Source: Hymenopellis radicata
Lineage: Eukaryota > Basidiomycota > Agaricomycetes > Agaricales > Physalacriaceae
Direction of reading: 5' to 3'
Assembly: GCA_015501595.1 (NCBI GenBank)
Contig: JADNRX010000015.1
Location: forward strand, 339,187 to 403,186
Length of the DNA: 64,000 bases
The notes below the pieces were generated by a model that saw only the letters and a list, made by a program, of their open reading frames with translations, did no database searches and had not been told where the DNA came from. The number at the start of each line of letters is the position of its first letter. Positions within the stretch are counted from its first letter, which is position 1. The position numbers were made by a program, and so were the translations under genes. Positions 46,467-58,300 of this stretch are shown here, piece by piece.

Positions 46467-46819
46467 AGAAGCCTTACAGTTCATGGCAGGCTCGGCCTTA
46501 CATTGGCATGGAGGGCGAATGGGTTAGATAATTCAGAGTTCTCGTAATACACAATGAGGCTGTAATAAATGTATACTACGTTGTCTACGCTGGTCTGTAT
46601 GTATGAAAACCGCAATCTTCATAATTTCATAGCGACTCGGGCGGTCGAAATCAAGGTGCGGCTTATTTCGAAAGGCAGGGCTCTCATTCAACTTTCCGGA
46701 TTTCTGTCAGTTCGACGACGCCGTTATACGTAATCGGAGGTATTAATCATCTCTCGCATTCCTTTCAAGACATTCCTTTCAGCTCACTTCTGAACCACAC
46801 CAGAGATATCTCAACGGCA
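46467..46819. other. Intergenic, no gene seen
   Basis: Gap between two plus-strand genes with no structure noted beyond the MYND gene 5' flank. Confidence 0.4.
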
Positions 46820-48330
46820 ATGACAGAGGTGCGATAGATTCTTGCAACTTCATGGACAACATAGCTGATAGTATTCCTTAGCGCCGCATCCAGCGTTTCG
46901 AACGCGTGGCGTTGAAAGATATTCCGTCCTCGTTTCTGCCCCTCTATGTTAGAGGGGGCGACATTAGCGACTACGTGTTGCTTATCAATATGCACATGTC
47001 CTTGGCCCATATTCCTACCCGACACTCAGCGCGATTCACTGTGGAGGTTGACGTGGCCTGGCAATGTCTTCTGCGCGCCGGACACATAAAGTTTGTCGAC
47101 CGCCAGTCAGCAAATGATGTGCTCTCCCCACAACTCATCTCATGGTGCCTTTACTTCCTCGAGGTCGTTCCGTGGGAAACCATCCATAGCGACGTTGATT
47201 GGCCCGACGTCGATCACCCATTCCTTCTGCTACCATGGCTGCTTTGCGAACACAAAGTGATGATGACATTGATGTGTCTTCCATCCAACACCTCCAACAA
47301 TTCACCCCTGCAGAAGACCGCTTCCGCTATGCTCAGGATCTCAGTCCAAGCGGCACTCTTATACCGGACGGATATGTCTGGCGTCTTTGAAAACATCGAA
47401 GACATCTTTCGCACCCTGTATTCCGTCTATCCCAAGCACTACGTGGAATCTGCTATTACGCAGGCCGCTGACGGCGTCACGGAGAAACAAGTAAAGGCCT
47501 TGGCCACTCGGCTTGCTAGCTATGTTATCGACAAGCCTGACAACCTCCCTATTGAACGCGTTCTTCAGATGATTACGCGCCTCAGCAGAAGGTCCACCCA
47601 CATAGACAACCTCTGTCGGGAAGCCGACACACCTCGATGGGCGGCTCACGCTCTCCGCGTCGCTGCGCAACGTCCAGTTTGTCGCACTAACGAGCATGAA
47701 TGTACGGTGCTTGTTGTGAGCGCGTCGGCGGCGTACCTGTCTTGGCTCTTCGCATCCCAGCCACAGACCGGCAAACTGGTACAAGAAGCCTTGAAGAACA
47801 AACTCCTCCATGCCCTATTCAGGTGCCTCAATTATGAGAAGAGGCTGTGGGCGACGCGCGAGGGGGCGTTACCTGTTACCACCCTTCTGAAATACTTGGC
47901 GATTCGAATCGCCGCCTGCCCGACGACAGGCCGGAAGGCGAAAGTTGCCCTCAGGCGCGTCAAAATGGAAGGGAAACATTCAGAGGCGCGTACGATCAGA
48001 CCATCTGAGGCAGTCTCTACCCAGGTGCGATCCGAAGCAGACGACGTTTACGTGGATCTCTGGATACGCTGGGAGTTGGTAGTCGACGCCATCAGGGATC
48101 CGGATATGGAAGAGGAATCATGCGCCAATCTTCAGGTAGGTCATGGATGTCGAATTGAACGGGGATTGAATGGGAATTTGCAGTGCACGATTCGTGGACG
48201 CTCGCAGTTGAAAATATGCAGTGGCTGTTGGGACTTGCGCGTATGCTCGAGGGAATGTTATCGGAAGGTGTGGAAGCAAGGCCATGCCAAGGAATGCTGT
48301 CGCAAAGATTTAGAGATGTCGAAAGACTAG
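46820..48330 (+). CDS. MYND-type zinc finger protein, 469 aa
   Basis: Exons 46820-46828 (nine bases: MTE), 46882-48135 and 48184-48330. The C-terminus is a MYND finger: CTIRGRSQLKICSGC, then VCSRECYRKVWKQGHAKECC, with the Cys/His spacing of the family. MYND domains bind proline-rich peptides in regulators. The body is helical and repeat-like (ARM/HEAT-type helices), similar to many mushroom MYND proteins. The last intron is a multiple of three (48 nt); keeping it would insert 16 residues just before the finger. Confidence 0.75.
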
Positions 48331-48605
48331 TCCTATCAAGTATAAGTTACTATCGATGGAGTTAAATGTATTAGAATTGACCTTTTGGATCTGAAGACGT
48401 CTCTTGCTGTAAGATTATCGTTCGAAGGCATGTGTCGACCCCATGGGCGGCATCTACACCGCCTCAACTTCGAAGATGATTGCAGTCTACAAGAGATCGA
48501 GTTAGCCACATAGAATACAAGAGCGAGACACTCACCCACCAAGTGAGTATGCGCTTCTCCGACCGACACCACCACTACATGTTATCATGGTGTGGAGCAA
48601 GGCTG

Positions 48606-48742
48606 AAAAAGCTGTGCAGGCGCTGGAGCCGCATTGATCCAGAGGGCCAACGATGCACATTCGGAACTTCCGGCTGTGGATCTCCGAATGTGCATCGTTG
48701 GCCCTCTGGATCAATGCGGCTCCAGCGCCTGCACAGCTTTTT
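48606..48742. repeat. Perfect 60-bp inverted repeat with 17-bp loop
   Basis: 48606-48665 and 48683-48742 are exact reverse complements. Flanking gcaag / cttgc extend the pairing with mismatches. Transcribed in either direction it would form a long hairpin RNA. The inner arm carries the 15-mer CGATGCACATTCGGA also found in the hairpin at 40530. Confidence 0.97.
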
Positions 48743-48831
48743 CTGGCTTGCTCAGAGCCATCACCAACCCCAAGCGCCGTCCCGTAAGTTGCATCCACAG
48801 TATGTGACTGAGCGCTAATGTCATTTCAGTA

Positions 48832-49144
48832 GCGACCATTTCCACTCGCCAGTCAGCCTACCGCTACCCAATTTCTCGACCCGATGCAATCAGCGACGAT
48901 TCCGAAGAGGAGCGATGGACTCCGCTCGTCCGCAGAGTAATGAGCGAGGGATCTGGCGATGATGAAGACGACGAAGAGGAGTTCGTTGGCGGTGATGCGT
49001 TGGCGGTGATGGTTATCTGGTCGATGAAGACCGTGGTCGTTCTGCTCGGCGGATTGGTTTGAAGAACAAGGTTGAGCTGCAGAGCTTCGCTGTTGATGGT
49101 TTGGATGTCGAAATGAAGTCGAATCAAGCGCGTGAGACCGTGTA
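48832..49144 (+). CDS. 3' end of a hypothetical gene, frameshifted
   Basis: After an acceptor (TTTCAG, about 48829) a frame reads STRQSAYRYPISRPDA, SDDSEEERWTPLVRR, DDEDDEEEFVGGD; a one-base shift near 49000 is needed to continue as GYLVDEDRGRSARRIGLKN and to stop at 49142-49144. Upstream exons would have to lie in or beside the 60-bp inverted repeat. Acidic, no known domain. Confidence 0.35.
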
Positions 49145-49365
49145 AACTGGTATGTGCCCGTATATCTTATCCTGAAATGTGAAATATTTTCTGCTTCCTT
49201 CAAGCCGTACATGCTTCAACTTGGACTAAACCCAGTGTATAATTTTCGTCGGACTACGCGCAACCCACTGGACAGACTGTACAGATCAACGCGACAATTA
49301 CATCGTACGCTATCACGACTACTAGCACTAGTAGTAAATATCATGTTCATTCACCGCATTTGTGC

Positions 49366-50223
49366 TCAATCGGCAGGATATCGGCGAGCCGTCCCTATAG
49401 TGATGAACTGTGCCGCTAACTCGCGAATGCGCAATGTGTATGTCCCTTCCTGATCCTGAACCCACGGACCCGCTTTGTAGGTCGTTCCAACCGTAACAGG
49501 CGTCCAGTGAGGAGCATCGGAACGATATTCCCAGATGGATACCTCTGTGGCCTTGCCATGCCACACCAGGAACGTCACCGCAATGGGCCGCACGCCGCCG
49601 TCGTTCAATTGAGGAGGGGGTGGTGCTATTATACTGACGTTGGGTTTCTTACTATCAGGGATTTTCAAGATGTACGACAAGACATCCGCATTCATGTTTT
49701 TGACGGGTATGCGCTTGACGCACCTGTCAACGCTCCTGGTCAGCGAAGTAACTATCTGAGCTTTGCTGAATCACTCACGCTTCTTTAAAGATATCGTCAC
49801 CTGTCCCTTCCTTTTTAGGATGTCCAGTCTGGTCAGCACGAAGTTTGCGTTGAGTGGCGTGTCTCATGAGCACCTTAGTCGCGCTAGCAGCAAGGAAAAC
49901 GTTAGCCCACATGCGCGGCGTAAGGTGCAGAGCTACCTAGCCATTCTCTCGAGAGGACCGGGTGTCATCATGGGTGGAGGCCTAGCGAGGCTGAGGGGCG
50001 GTATGATGAGACTGGTGAAACATGGTTAGATTAGGATAAGCAGTGGTGAGACAACCCGCCTTTGGCTTCTTTCAAGAGAGGTGGTTCGTCGATTCTCAAG
50101 CAAAGGTAGGTTGGGAGTGGCGCGGATGCTGGGTAGTACGGTATAGGATTGCCCGTGGACGCAGTCAAAGGTAACATAAAAGGAATCCTCGCCAGGAGTG
50201 AACTCGAGAACCTCGTCGGCCAT
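49366..50223 (-). CDS. Hypothetical protein, exon structure unresolved
   Basis: Two segments look coding: 50026-50223 starting MADEVLEFTPGEDSFYV, and 49366-49695 containing VAVTFLVWHGKATEVSIWEY-like beta sequence (PIAVTFLVWHGKATEVSI) and ending GTYTLRIRELAAQF. A third possible exon (TPLNANFVLTRLDILKRK) lies at 49790-49870. I could not join them in one phase. Family unknown. Confidence 0.4.
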
Positions 50224-50317
50224 TATGTCACGTTAATACGAAGAGTTGGGTGGCAAACGCAGATGAAAGCAGGATGAAAGCGAAGCAAATCACAGCTTTA
50301 TCTCGCTTAGCTCCTTA

Positions 50318-52989
50318 ATGGCCGATGAATCGATCATGCAACGCGTTGACCACGCGTCGATCAGCGTTTATCGGCCTAAAAGGGATGCACTGTCACTCTT
50401 ACCATTAACATCGCCAAAACTTCGCCGGTACAGCTGGACGCAAGTCGAAATTGGAGTGCTTTTCATGAGGCCATGCGAGTGTACCCGCCGACACCGTAAG
50501 TCATAAAGGCCTTTGCCGAAAGGACCTTCGGGCCTAATACTTAAACTTTGCCCCGCCAACAGACCCATCCCTGTAACCGTCTCTGAAGCTGATCATATGT
50601 CTGGTGAGCTATTCTCACAATTTTGAAACCCACACTTCACCTTTATATGCTCAGCTCGATTCCAAAGAAATAGCAGGAACCCCACTGTCTCTACCGACGA
50701 GATCTCCGGTATCGCCACTGAAGTAACGCAACATGTTCTTGCGACCCACGATGCTCAGCGCAAGAAAGAAATGACGAACTTGAAGAGCGACTTCAAGCAC
50801 CTCCAGGCCAGTTGTTCTTCGTATGCTGTTCGGTACAACTCAAACCCCAACAGGGCTCCGTCGCATCGAAGGAGGACCTGGAACAATTGAACGTTACGGT
50901 AGACCAGAGGTTCGCTGCTTTGGACAAAAAATACGAGCGTTGGTGTGAAGGTACAAGGAAAATTGTGGCTGATACGAACACAAAGGTGGACAACTTGGAA
51001 GATGAACATTCAGAAACTCGGAGGGCTCAACATGAGCTCAAGAACGGCCTTGTTACTGTTCAAAGGGACCATGCAAAGGCGATCGTTACTCAACGTAAGT
51101 GAAGCCCATATGGCCCTGTGCTTTAATGCTTGAAGATTCTACGCAGGTGTGATCCAAGAGGACAATCACCGTATGCATGCGGAAACAATAGTATATGTCG
51201 ATGGCCGCATCGAAGAAGTTTCAGAGGACAGTCGCCGTATGCATGCAGAAGCAACAGTTTATGTCGATGGACGCGTTGGAGAAGTTTCAGAAGATGTGAA
51301 CCGAATCTTACAAAATGGATATGCGTCTTCCTCGTCGAACGGTCAGCATGAGCGGATGTACGGTTTCGATCATGGGCCGGCTACTGACACTGCTGTCAAT
51401 AATACGTTCGCAAGCGAGCTCGGAAATTGGACGACACTTCCGAACGATTCAAGGGATGCTGGTCATAAAGTCAGTCTTTTGTACATTGCTCGAACATTAT
51501 TAATCTGACTCTCCACCAGGTCAACGGCAAATCTATCTCTCAACTATGTACAGAGCTACTCGTTGATGTCGAGGACCAACTAGAGCCCCAGAATCACATA
51601 CGGCCTGTCGACTACTCGAAGCAAGACGTCCAAAGCCCCATGCTGTCCGCAGATGAAACGGCTGCATCAGTCACGGAGTCGCTTCAGGCGGCTCCCATCG
51701 ATAAAGCGGATTATCCCTCCCCAGACGAAGGAGAGGAGGATGGATTGGATGCGCTTAGCGACATAGAGACGCGGAGCACCATGGCGGCTGTTGTTTCAAC
51801 AGGTTGGGATGAGGACGAGATAGGATTGGAGTCTTGTCGGGGTAGTACGCCATCACTGTCCATGGCCGAAGAGGACCTCAGTCTCTCTCCATTGGATGAA
51901 GGTCTGTCAGCGCCAGTCAACGAACAGGCACAGCCTTCTGCAGACCTGCCGATGGTGCTTCAGTGCTTGGAATCCGGGCATACGGGTGGTATCGATACAG
52001 AGGCGGTTCCCATCGATAACGCGGACTATCCCTCCCCAGACGAGGGAGAGGAGGATGGATTGGATGCGCTTAGTGACGGAGAGACGCGGAGCACCACGGC
52101 GGCTGTTGTTTCAACAGGTCGGGATGAGGACGAGATAGGATTGGAGTCTTGTCGGGGTAGTACGCCATCACTGTCCATGGCCGAAGAGGACCTCGGTCTC
52201 TCTCCATTGGACGAAGGTCTGTCAGCGCCAGTCAACGAACAGGCACAGCCTTCTGCAGACCTGCCGATGGTGCTTCAGTGCTTGGAATCCGGGCATACGG
52301 GTGGTATCGATACAGAGGCGGTTCCCATCGATAACGCGGACTATCCCTCCCCAGACGAGGGAGAGGAGGATGGATTGGATGCGCTTAGTGACGGAGAGAC
52401 GCGGAGCACCACGGCGGCTGTTGTTTCAACAGGTCGGGATGAGGACGAGATAGGATTGGAGTCTTGTCGGGGTAGTACGCCATCACTGTCCATGGCCGAA
52501 GAGGACCTCGGTCTCTCTCCATTGGACGAAGGTCTGTCAGCGCCAGTCAACGAACAGGCACAGCCTTCTGCAGACCTGCCGATGGTGCTTCAGTGCTTGG
52601 AATCCGGGCATACAGGAGGTATCGATACAGAGGGCACGTCCATTGGTATCGTCGAGATTAGCGACGATTGTACGTCGGCCGTGGATCAAGACTCCTTTGC
52701 CGCCTGGCTGAACAGAATATACCCTTCGTCCATGATGGTCAGTGAGAGAGCGCTGGCTGTGGACCTCCGACGAACTACCAATCTGGTAGATCCTGGCCAC
52801 CTAAGTATGATCATTGAAGTCTTGTGCCGGATGATACCTTACACAGCGTTGGGGACATATGTCCTTCTTTTCTTTGGTACATTGGTGATCTTCATTATAG
52901 TTTTTCGCCATTGTCCCTCTGGCTTTTCCCCGCAGCCATATGAGGCAGACCCGAACCTCATTCAGACATCATTCTTTCAATATCTATGA
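50318..52989 (+). CDS. Coiled-coil, tail-anchored protein with 105-residue tandem repeats
   Basis: The N-terminal exon starts MADESIMQRVDHAS (50318). Several exons to 51500 encode coiled coil (KEDLEQLNVTVDQRF, LDKKYERW, SETRRAQHELKNGL) and a 23-residue duplication (MHAETIVYVDGRIEEVSED, MHAEATVYVDGRVGEVSED). From 51694 an acidic 105-residue unit is repeated three times. The C-terminus has one hydrophobic helix (ALGTYVLLFFGTLVIFIIVF) followed by 27 residues. This layout suggests a membrane-tethered coiled-coil protein such as a Golgi or nuclear-envelope tether; this is inference. Splice sites at 50496-50563 and 50780-50865 are uncertain. Confidence 0.55.
51694..52638 (+). repeat. Three 315-bp tandem repeats in coding sequence
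   Basis: Period 315 bp (105 codons): cccatcgataa recurs at 51694, 52009 and 52324. Copies 2 and 3 are nearly identical at DNA level, copy 1 differs at a few sites, and a partial fourth unit follows. This indicates recent unequal exchange. Confidence 0.95.
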
Positions 52990-53134
52990 GTAGCAATAGA
53001 ATGACTGAATATACTGTACCTTTTATATCCAACTCTCAAACCTAATGTAAGTTCTGAGTGAATTATTGTTTTTTTTTTTGGTGAAATGCCTTCCGCCTAA
53101 GGCGCCTAGAAGGGCGGGTCCAGCTACATTACAA

Positions 53135-53215
53135 GGACGTGTAGCCAAGTGGTTAGAGTACCTTCATGCACATATACATATTGGCCTGTTACGGGTTCGA
53201 GTCCCGTATGTGCAG
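53135..53215 (+). tRNA. tRNA-like sequence with intact T arm
   Basis: A D arm (TAGCCAAGTGGTTAGAG) and T arm (ACGGG-TTCGAGT-CCCGT) are well formed and 81 bp span the whole. The acceptor ends do not pair (GGACGTG against ATGTGCA) and no good anticodon stem is seen. It is probably a decayed tRNA gene. Confidence 0.4.
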
Positions 53216-53271
53216 TGTGCAACATTTTCACCTTTTTATTTAAATACAGTTACCGTGTTTGCTTTTTACTT

Positions 53272-53528
53272 TAGGGTGGCACAGTAAACCTCCCGGGGGT
53301 GCTAGTAACGGTATCAATACCGACCCCTGGGAGGCCCTAGTTTCGATACCGTTAGTAATGGCTTCGATACCGGCATGTGTTTTGGACACATGATGTGGCA
53401 CAGCGGCTTGCCGCCCCCATCCCGCCCTTGTCCCACCAATCTTAGCCTCTCTAAGCACCAGCGCGCCGTCACGTGAAATGATCACGTATCGGTATCGAAA
53501 CTGTACTGATACCTCGGCTGAGGTTTCA
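53272..53528 (+). mobile_element. TAGGGTGG element, copy 3 (56 bp 3' of tRNA-like sequence; truncated by satellite)
   Basis: Starts TAGGGTGGCACAGTAAACC and aligns with copies 1 and 2 through GACCCCTGGGAGGCC, CATCCCGCCCTTGTCCC, CGTCACGTGAAATGATCACGT and ACCTCGGCTGAGGTTTCAAT. At 53529 homology stops and the satellite begins, so its distal 40-60 bp are missing. Confidence 0.65.
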
Positions 53529-54279
53529 ATATCTCACAGATATCCACGGGTTGTCCGACATGTCTCCTGGAGTTTACAGGATCTGTCTAGATATCCCCGC
53601 AGTGCCCCAGATATCTCATGGATATCCTCGCAGTGCTCCGGATATCCACATGGATATCTTGCGCTAGTCTTGGATATCCGCGCAGTGCTCTGGATATCTC
53701 ACAGATATCCACGGGTTGTCCGACACGTCTCCTGGAGTTTACAGGATCTGTCTAGACATCCCAGCAATGCCCCAGATATCCACATGGATATCCCCGCGTT
53801 AGTTTGGGATATCCGCGCAGTGCTCTCGATATCTCACGGATATCCACGGGTTGTCCAACACGTCTCCTGGAGTTTACAGAATCTGTCTAGATATCTCGGC
53901 AGTGCCCCAGATATCTCATGGATATCCTCGCAGTGCTCCGGATATCCACATGGATATCTTGCGCTAGTCTTGGATATCCGCGCAGTGCTCTGGATATCTC
54001 ACAGATATCCACGGGTTGTCCGACACGTCTCCTGGAGTTTACAGGATCTGTCTAGACATCCCAGCAATGCCCCAGATATCCACATGGATATCCCCGCGTT
54101 AGTTTTGGATATCCGCGCAGTGCTCTGGATATCTCACGGATATCCACAGGTTGTCCGACACGTCTCCTGGAGTTTACAGGATCTGTCTAGACATCCCAGC
54201 AATGCCCCGGATATCCACATGGATATCCCCGCGTTAGTTTTGGATATCCGCGCAGTGCTCTGGATATCTCACGGATATC
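53529..54279 (+). repeat. GATATCC satellite array, block A
   Basis: Tandem monomers of about 165 bp and a shorter class of about 135 bp that lacks the segment around ccagatatctcatggatatcctcgc. Each contains several ggatatcc palindromes plus the phrases cacgggttgtccgacacgt and cctggagtttacaggatctg. No coding constraint is evident. Confidence 0.95.
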
Positions 54280-55361
54280 TAGTCATGTCCACGAGTGTCG
54301 GGTGTTTGCGGGTACTCGTGGGTGCACCCGCACTCAGCACCCGGGTACCGAGTGTTTACCTAACACGGGTGGGGTGTCACCGCGGGTGTCCACCCGAGTG
54401 CGGGTGTCAGTCTCTGGGCCACGAGTACCCGCCGGCAGACACCCGGGTGGGCACTCATATTTTTTTCGCATTTTTTCAGATTTTATTTTAATTTTTTAAC
54501 GGTGAAGAACAAGGAGAAACAACGTGCGCGAGGATTTCTCGCGATCCGGCAGATCGGGCCGAGAGCCGAAAGGCTGCGTAAGCGTACGATCGGGTGTTTC
54601 TCTCTAGCTCTTACCACCACTTCTGCCACCACGACCCGTCACTCGACTTTGAGTCGGCGACGAAGACAGCGGCGCTCGACTCTGGGTCGGCGTCTGCACG
54701 CTAGGAGAACGACTCTACGTCGTCTCCATGGAGACAGACCTCCAACAAGGACGCGTAAGCCCTCCGAGCAGGCAGCAGACGTCGAATGACGATGACCACG
54801 GCCATCAAGAGGCCACAGGACGATGGGATGGGCCTCTGTCCTGCCGTAGCGCAGGCTTACAGAGCGGCAGAGGCAGGATTACGAGCGCGCGGCGCGTCTG
54901 CTGACGACGCCGCGCGAACAGGTGCGTTTTAATGTATTTTATTGTTCAACGTGCGATGACGGACTGAGACAGTGACAAAATAAGGAGGAGCCGGATTGGA
55001 GTGAGAGAACGACGCGACAAGTCTTCAACGAGGCGACCGCTGCCACCTGCGCCACCAACCCCCACATCACCCCACCACCATTACCACACCATACCCACCA
55101 CCAGTCTCATGAAGAGCTGAGTGTCCCCGTGCCATTGCCCGGGGATGCTCGCTGTTCATGAATATAGGTGGGTGTACACGAGTAGACCCGCCACCCTACT
55201 CGAGTGTCGGTGCACTCGTGTGTGCAAGACACCCGCGAGTGGGTGTCACATTCGAGTGGAGTACTCGGGTGTTGCGCGAGTGCGGGTGTCCGGCTCAGAG
55301 CCGCGAGTGACCCGCCTCGCGAATGCGAGTGCACTCGGGTACCCACTCGTGGACATGTCTA
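54280..55361. mobile_element. 1082-bp non-autonomous element with hAT-like ends
   Basis: Ends are inverted: TAGTCATGTCCACGAGTG on the left, and the complement of the right end reads TAGACATGTCCACGAGTG (one mismatch in 18). Both sides are flanked by CGGATATC, an 8-bp target duplication (54272-54279 and 55362-55369). Subterminal regions are full of CGGGTGT / ACTCG repeats. Eight-base duplications and TAG-type ends are typical of the hAT superfamily. The interior has no convincing transposase. Confidence 0.8.
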
Positions 55362-58300
55362 CGGATATCCACGGGTTGTCCAACACGTCTCCTGGAGTTT
55401 ACAGGATCTGTCTAGATATCTCAGCAGTGCCCCAGATATCTCATGGATATCCTCGCAGTGCTCCGGATATCCTCATGGATATCCCCGCGTTAGTTTTGGA
55501 TATCCGCGCAGTGCTCTGGATATCTCACGGATATCCACAGGTTGTCCGACACGTCTCCTGGAGTTTACAGAATCTGTCTAGATATCCCAGCAGTGCCCCA
55601 GATATCTCATGGATATCCTCGCAGTGCTCCGGATATCCACATGGATATTCCCGCGCTAGTCTTGGATATCCGCGCAGTGCTCTGGATATCTCACAGATAT
55701 CCACGGGTTGTCCGACACATCTCCTGGAGTTTACAGGATCTGTCTAGATATCCCAGCAGTGCCCCAGATATCTCATGGATATCCTCGCAGTGCTCCGGAT
55801 ATCCACATGGATATCTTGCGCTAGTCTTGGATATCCGCGCAGTGCTCTGGATATCTCACAGATATCCACGGGTTGTCCGACACATCTCCTGGAGTTTACA
55901 GGATCTGTCTAGATATCCCAGCAGTGCCCCAGATATCTCATGGATATCCTCGCAGTGCTCCGGATATCCACATGGATATCTTGCGCTAGTCTTGGATATC
56001 CGCGCAGTGCTCTGGATATCTCACAGATATCCACGGGTTGTCCGACACGTCTCCTGGAGTTTACAGGATCTGTCTAGATATCCCCGCAGTGCCTCGGATA
56101 TCCACATGGATATCCCCGCGTTAGTTTTGGATATCCGCACAGTGCTCTGGATATCTCATAGATATCCACGGGTTGTCCGACACGTCTCCTGGAGTTTACA
56201 GGATCTGTGTAGATATCCCAGCAGTGCCCCAGATATCTCATGGATATCCCCGCAGTGCTCCGGATATCCACATGGATATCCCCGCATTAGTTTTGGATAT
56301 CCCCGCAGTGCTCTGGATATCTCACGGATATCCACGGGTTGTGCGACACATCTCCTGGAGTTTACAGGATCTGTCTAGATATCCCAGCAGTGTCCCAGAT
56401 ATCTCATGGATATCCTCGCAGTGCTCCGGATATCCACATGGATATCTTGCGCTAGTCTTGGATATCCGCGCAGTGCTCTGGATATCTCACAGATATCCAC
56501 GGGTTGTCCGACACATCTCCTGGAGTTTACAGGATCTGTCTAGATATCCCAGCAGTGCCCCAGATATCTCATGGATATCCTCGCAGTGCTCCGGATATCC
56601 ACATGGATATTCCCGCGCTAGTCTTGGATATCCGCGCAGTGCTCTGGATATCTCACAGATATCCACGGGTTGTCCGACACATCTCCTGGAGTTTACAGGA
56701 TCTGTCTAGATATCCCAGCAGTGCCCCAGATATCTCATGGATATCCTCGCAGTGCTCCGGATATCCACATGGATATCTTGCGCTAGTCTTGGATATCCGC
56801 GCAGTGCTCTGGATATCTCACAGATATCCACGGGTTGTCCGACACATCTCCTGGAGTTTACAGAATCTGTCTAGATATCCCAGCAGTGCCCCAGATATCT
56901 CATGGATATCCTCGCAGTGCTCCGGATATCCACATGGATATCTTGCGCTAGTCTTGGATATCCGCGCAGTGCTCTGGATATCTCACAGATATCCACGGGT
57001 TGTCCGACACATCTCCTGGAGTTTACAGGATCTGTCTAGATATCCCAGCAGTGCCCCAGATATCTCATGGATATCCTCGCAGTGCTCCGGATATCCACAT
57101 GGATATCTTGCGCTAGTCTTGGATATCCGCGCAGTGCTCTGGATATCTCACAGATATCCACGGGTTGTCCACATGTCTCCTGCAGTTTACAGGATCTGTC
57201 TAGATATCCCGCAGTGCCTCGGATATCCACATGGATATCCCCGCGTTAGTTTTGGATATCCGCACAGTGCTCTGGATATCTCATAGATATCCACGGGTTG
57301 TCCAACACGTCTCCTGGAGTTTACAGGATCTGTGTAGATATCCCAGCAGTGCCCCAGATATCTCATGGATATCCCCGCAGTGCTCCGGATATCCACATGG
57401 ATATCCCCGCATTAGTTTTAGATATCCCGCAGTGCTCTGGATATCTCACGGATATCCACGGGTTGTGCGACACATCTCCTGGAGTTTACAGGATCTGTCT
57501 AGATATCCCAGCAGTGCCCCAGATATCTCATGGATATCCTCGCAGTGCTCCGGATATCCACATGGATATCTTGCGCTAGTCTTGGATATCCGCGCAGTGC
57601 TCTGGATATCTCACAGATATCCACGGGTTGTCCGACACATCTCCTGGAGTTTACAGGATCTGTCTAGATATCCCAGCAGTGCCCCAGATATCTCATGGAT
57701 ATCCTCGCAGTGCTCCGGATATCCACATGGATATTCCCGCGCTAGTCTTGGATATCCGCGCAGTGCTCTGGATATCTCACAGATATCCACGGGTTGTCCG
57801 ACACATCTCCTGGAGTTTACAGGATCTGTCTAGATATCCCAGCAGTGCCCCAGATATCTCATGGATATCCTCGCAGTGCTCCGGATATCCACATGGATAT
57901 CTTGCGCTAGTCTTGGATATCCGCGCAGTGCTCTGGATATCTCACAGATATCCACGGGTTGTCCGACACATCTCCTGGAGTTTACAGGATCTGTCTAGAT
58001 ATCCCAGCAGTGCCCCAGATATCTCATGGATATCCTCGCAGTGCTCCGGATATCCACATGGATATCTTGCGCTAGTCTTGGATATCCGCGCAGTGCTCTG
58101 GATATCTCACAGATATCCACGGGTTGTCCGACACGTCTCCTGGAGTTTACAGGATCTGTCTAGATATCCCCGCAGTGCCTCGGATATCCACATGGATATC
58201 CCCGCGTTAGTTTTGGATATCCGCACAGTGCTCTGGATATCTCATAGATATCCACGGGTTGTCCGACACGTCTCCTGGAGTTTACAGGATCTGTGTAGAT

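Noticed and set aside
48480..48818. Open frames on both strands over the large palindrome
   Set aside because: They arise from the inverted repeat itself, have no splice or domain support, and mirror each other.
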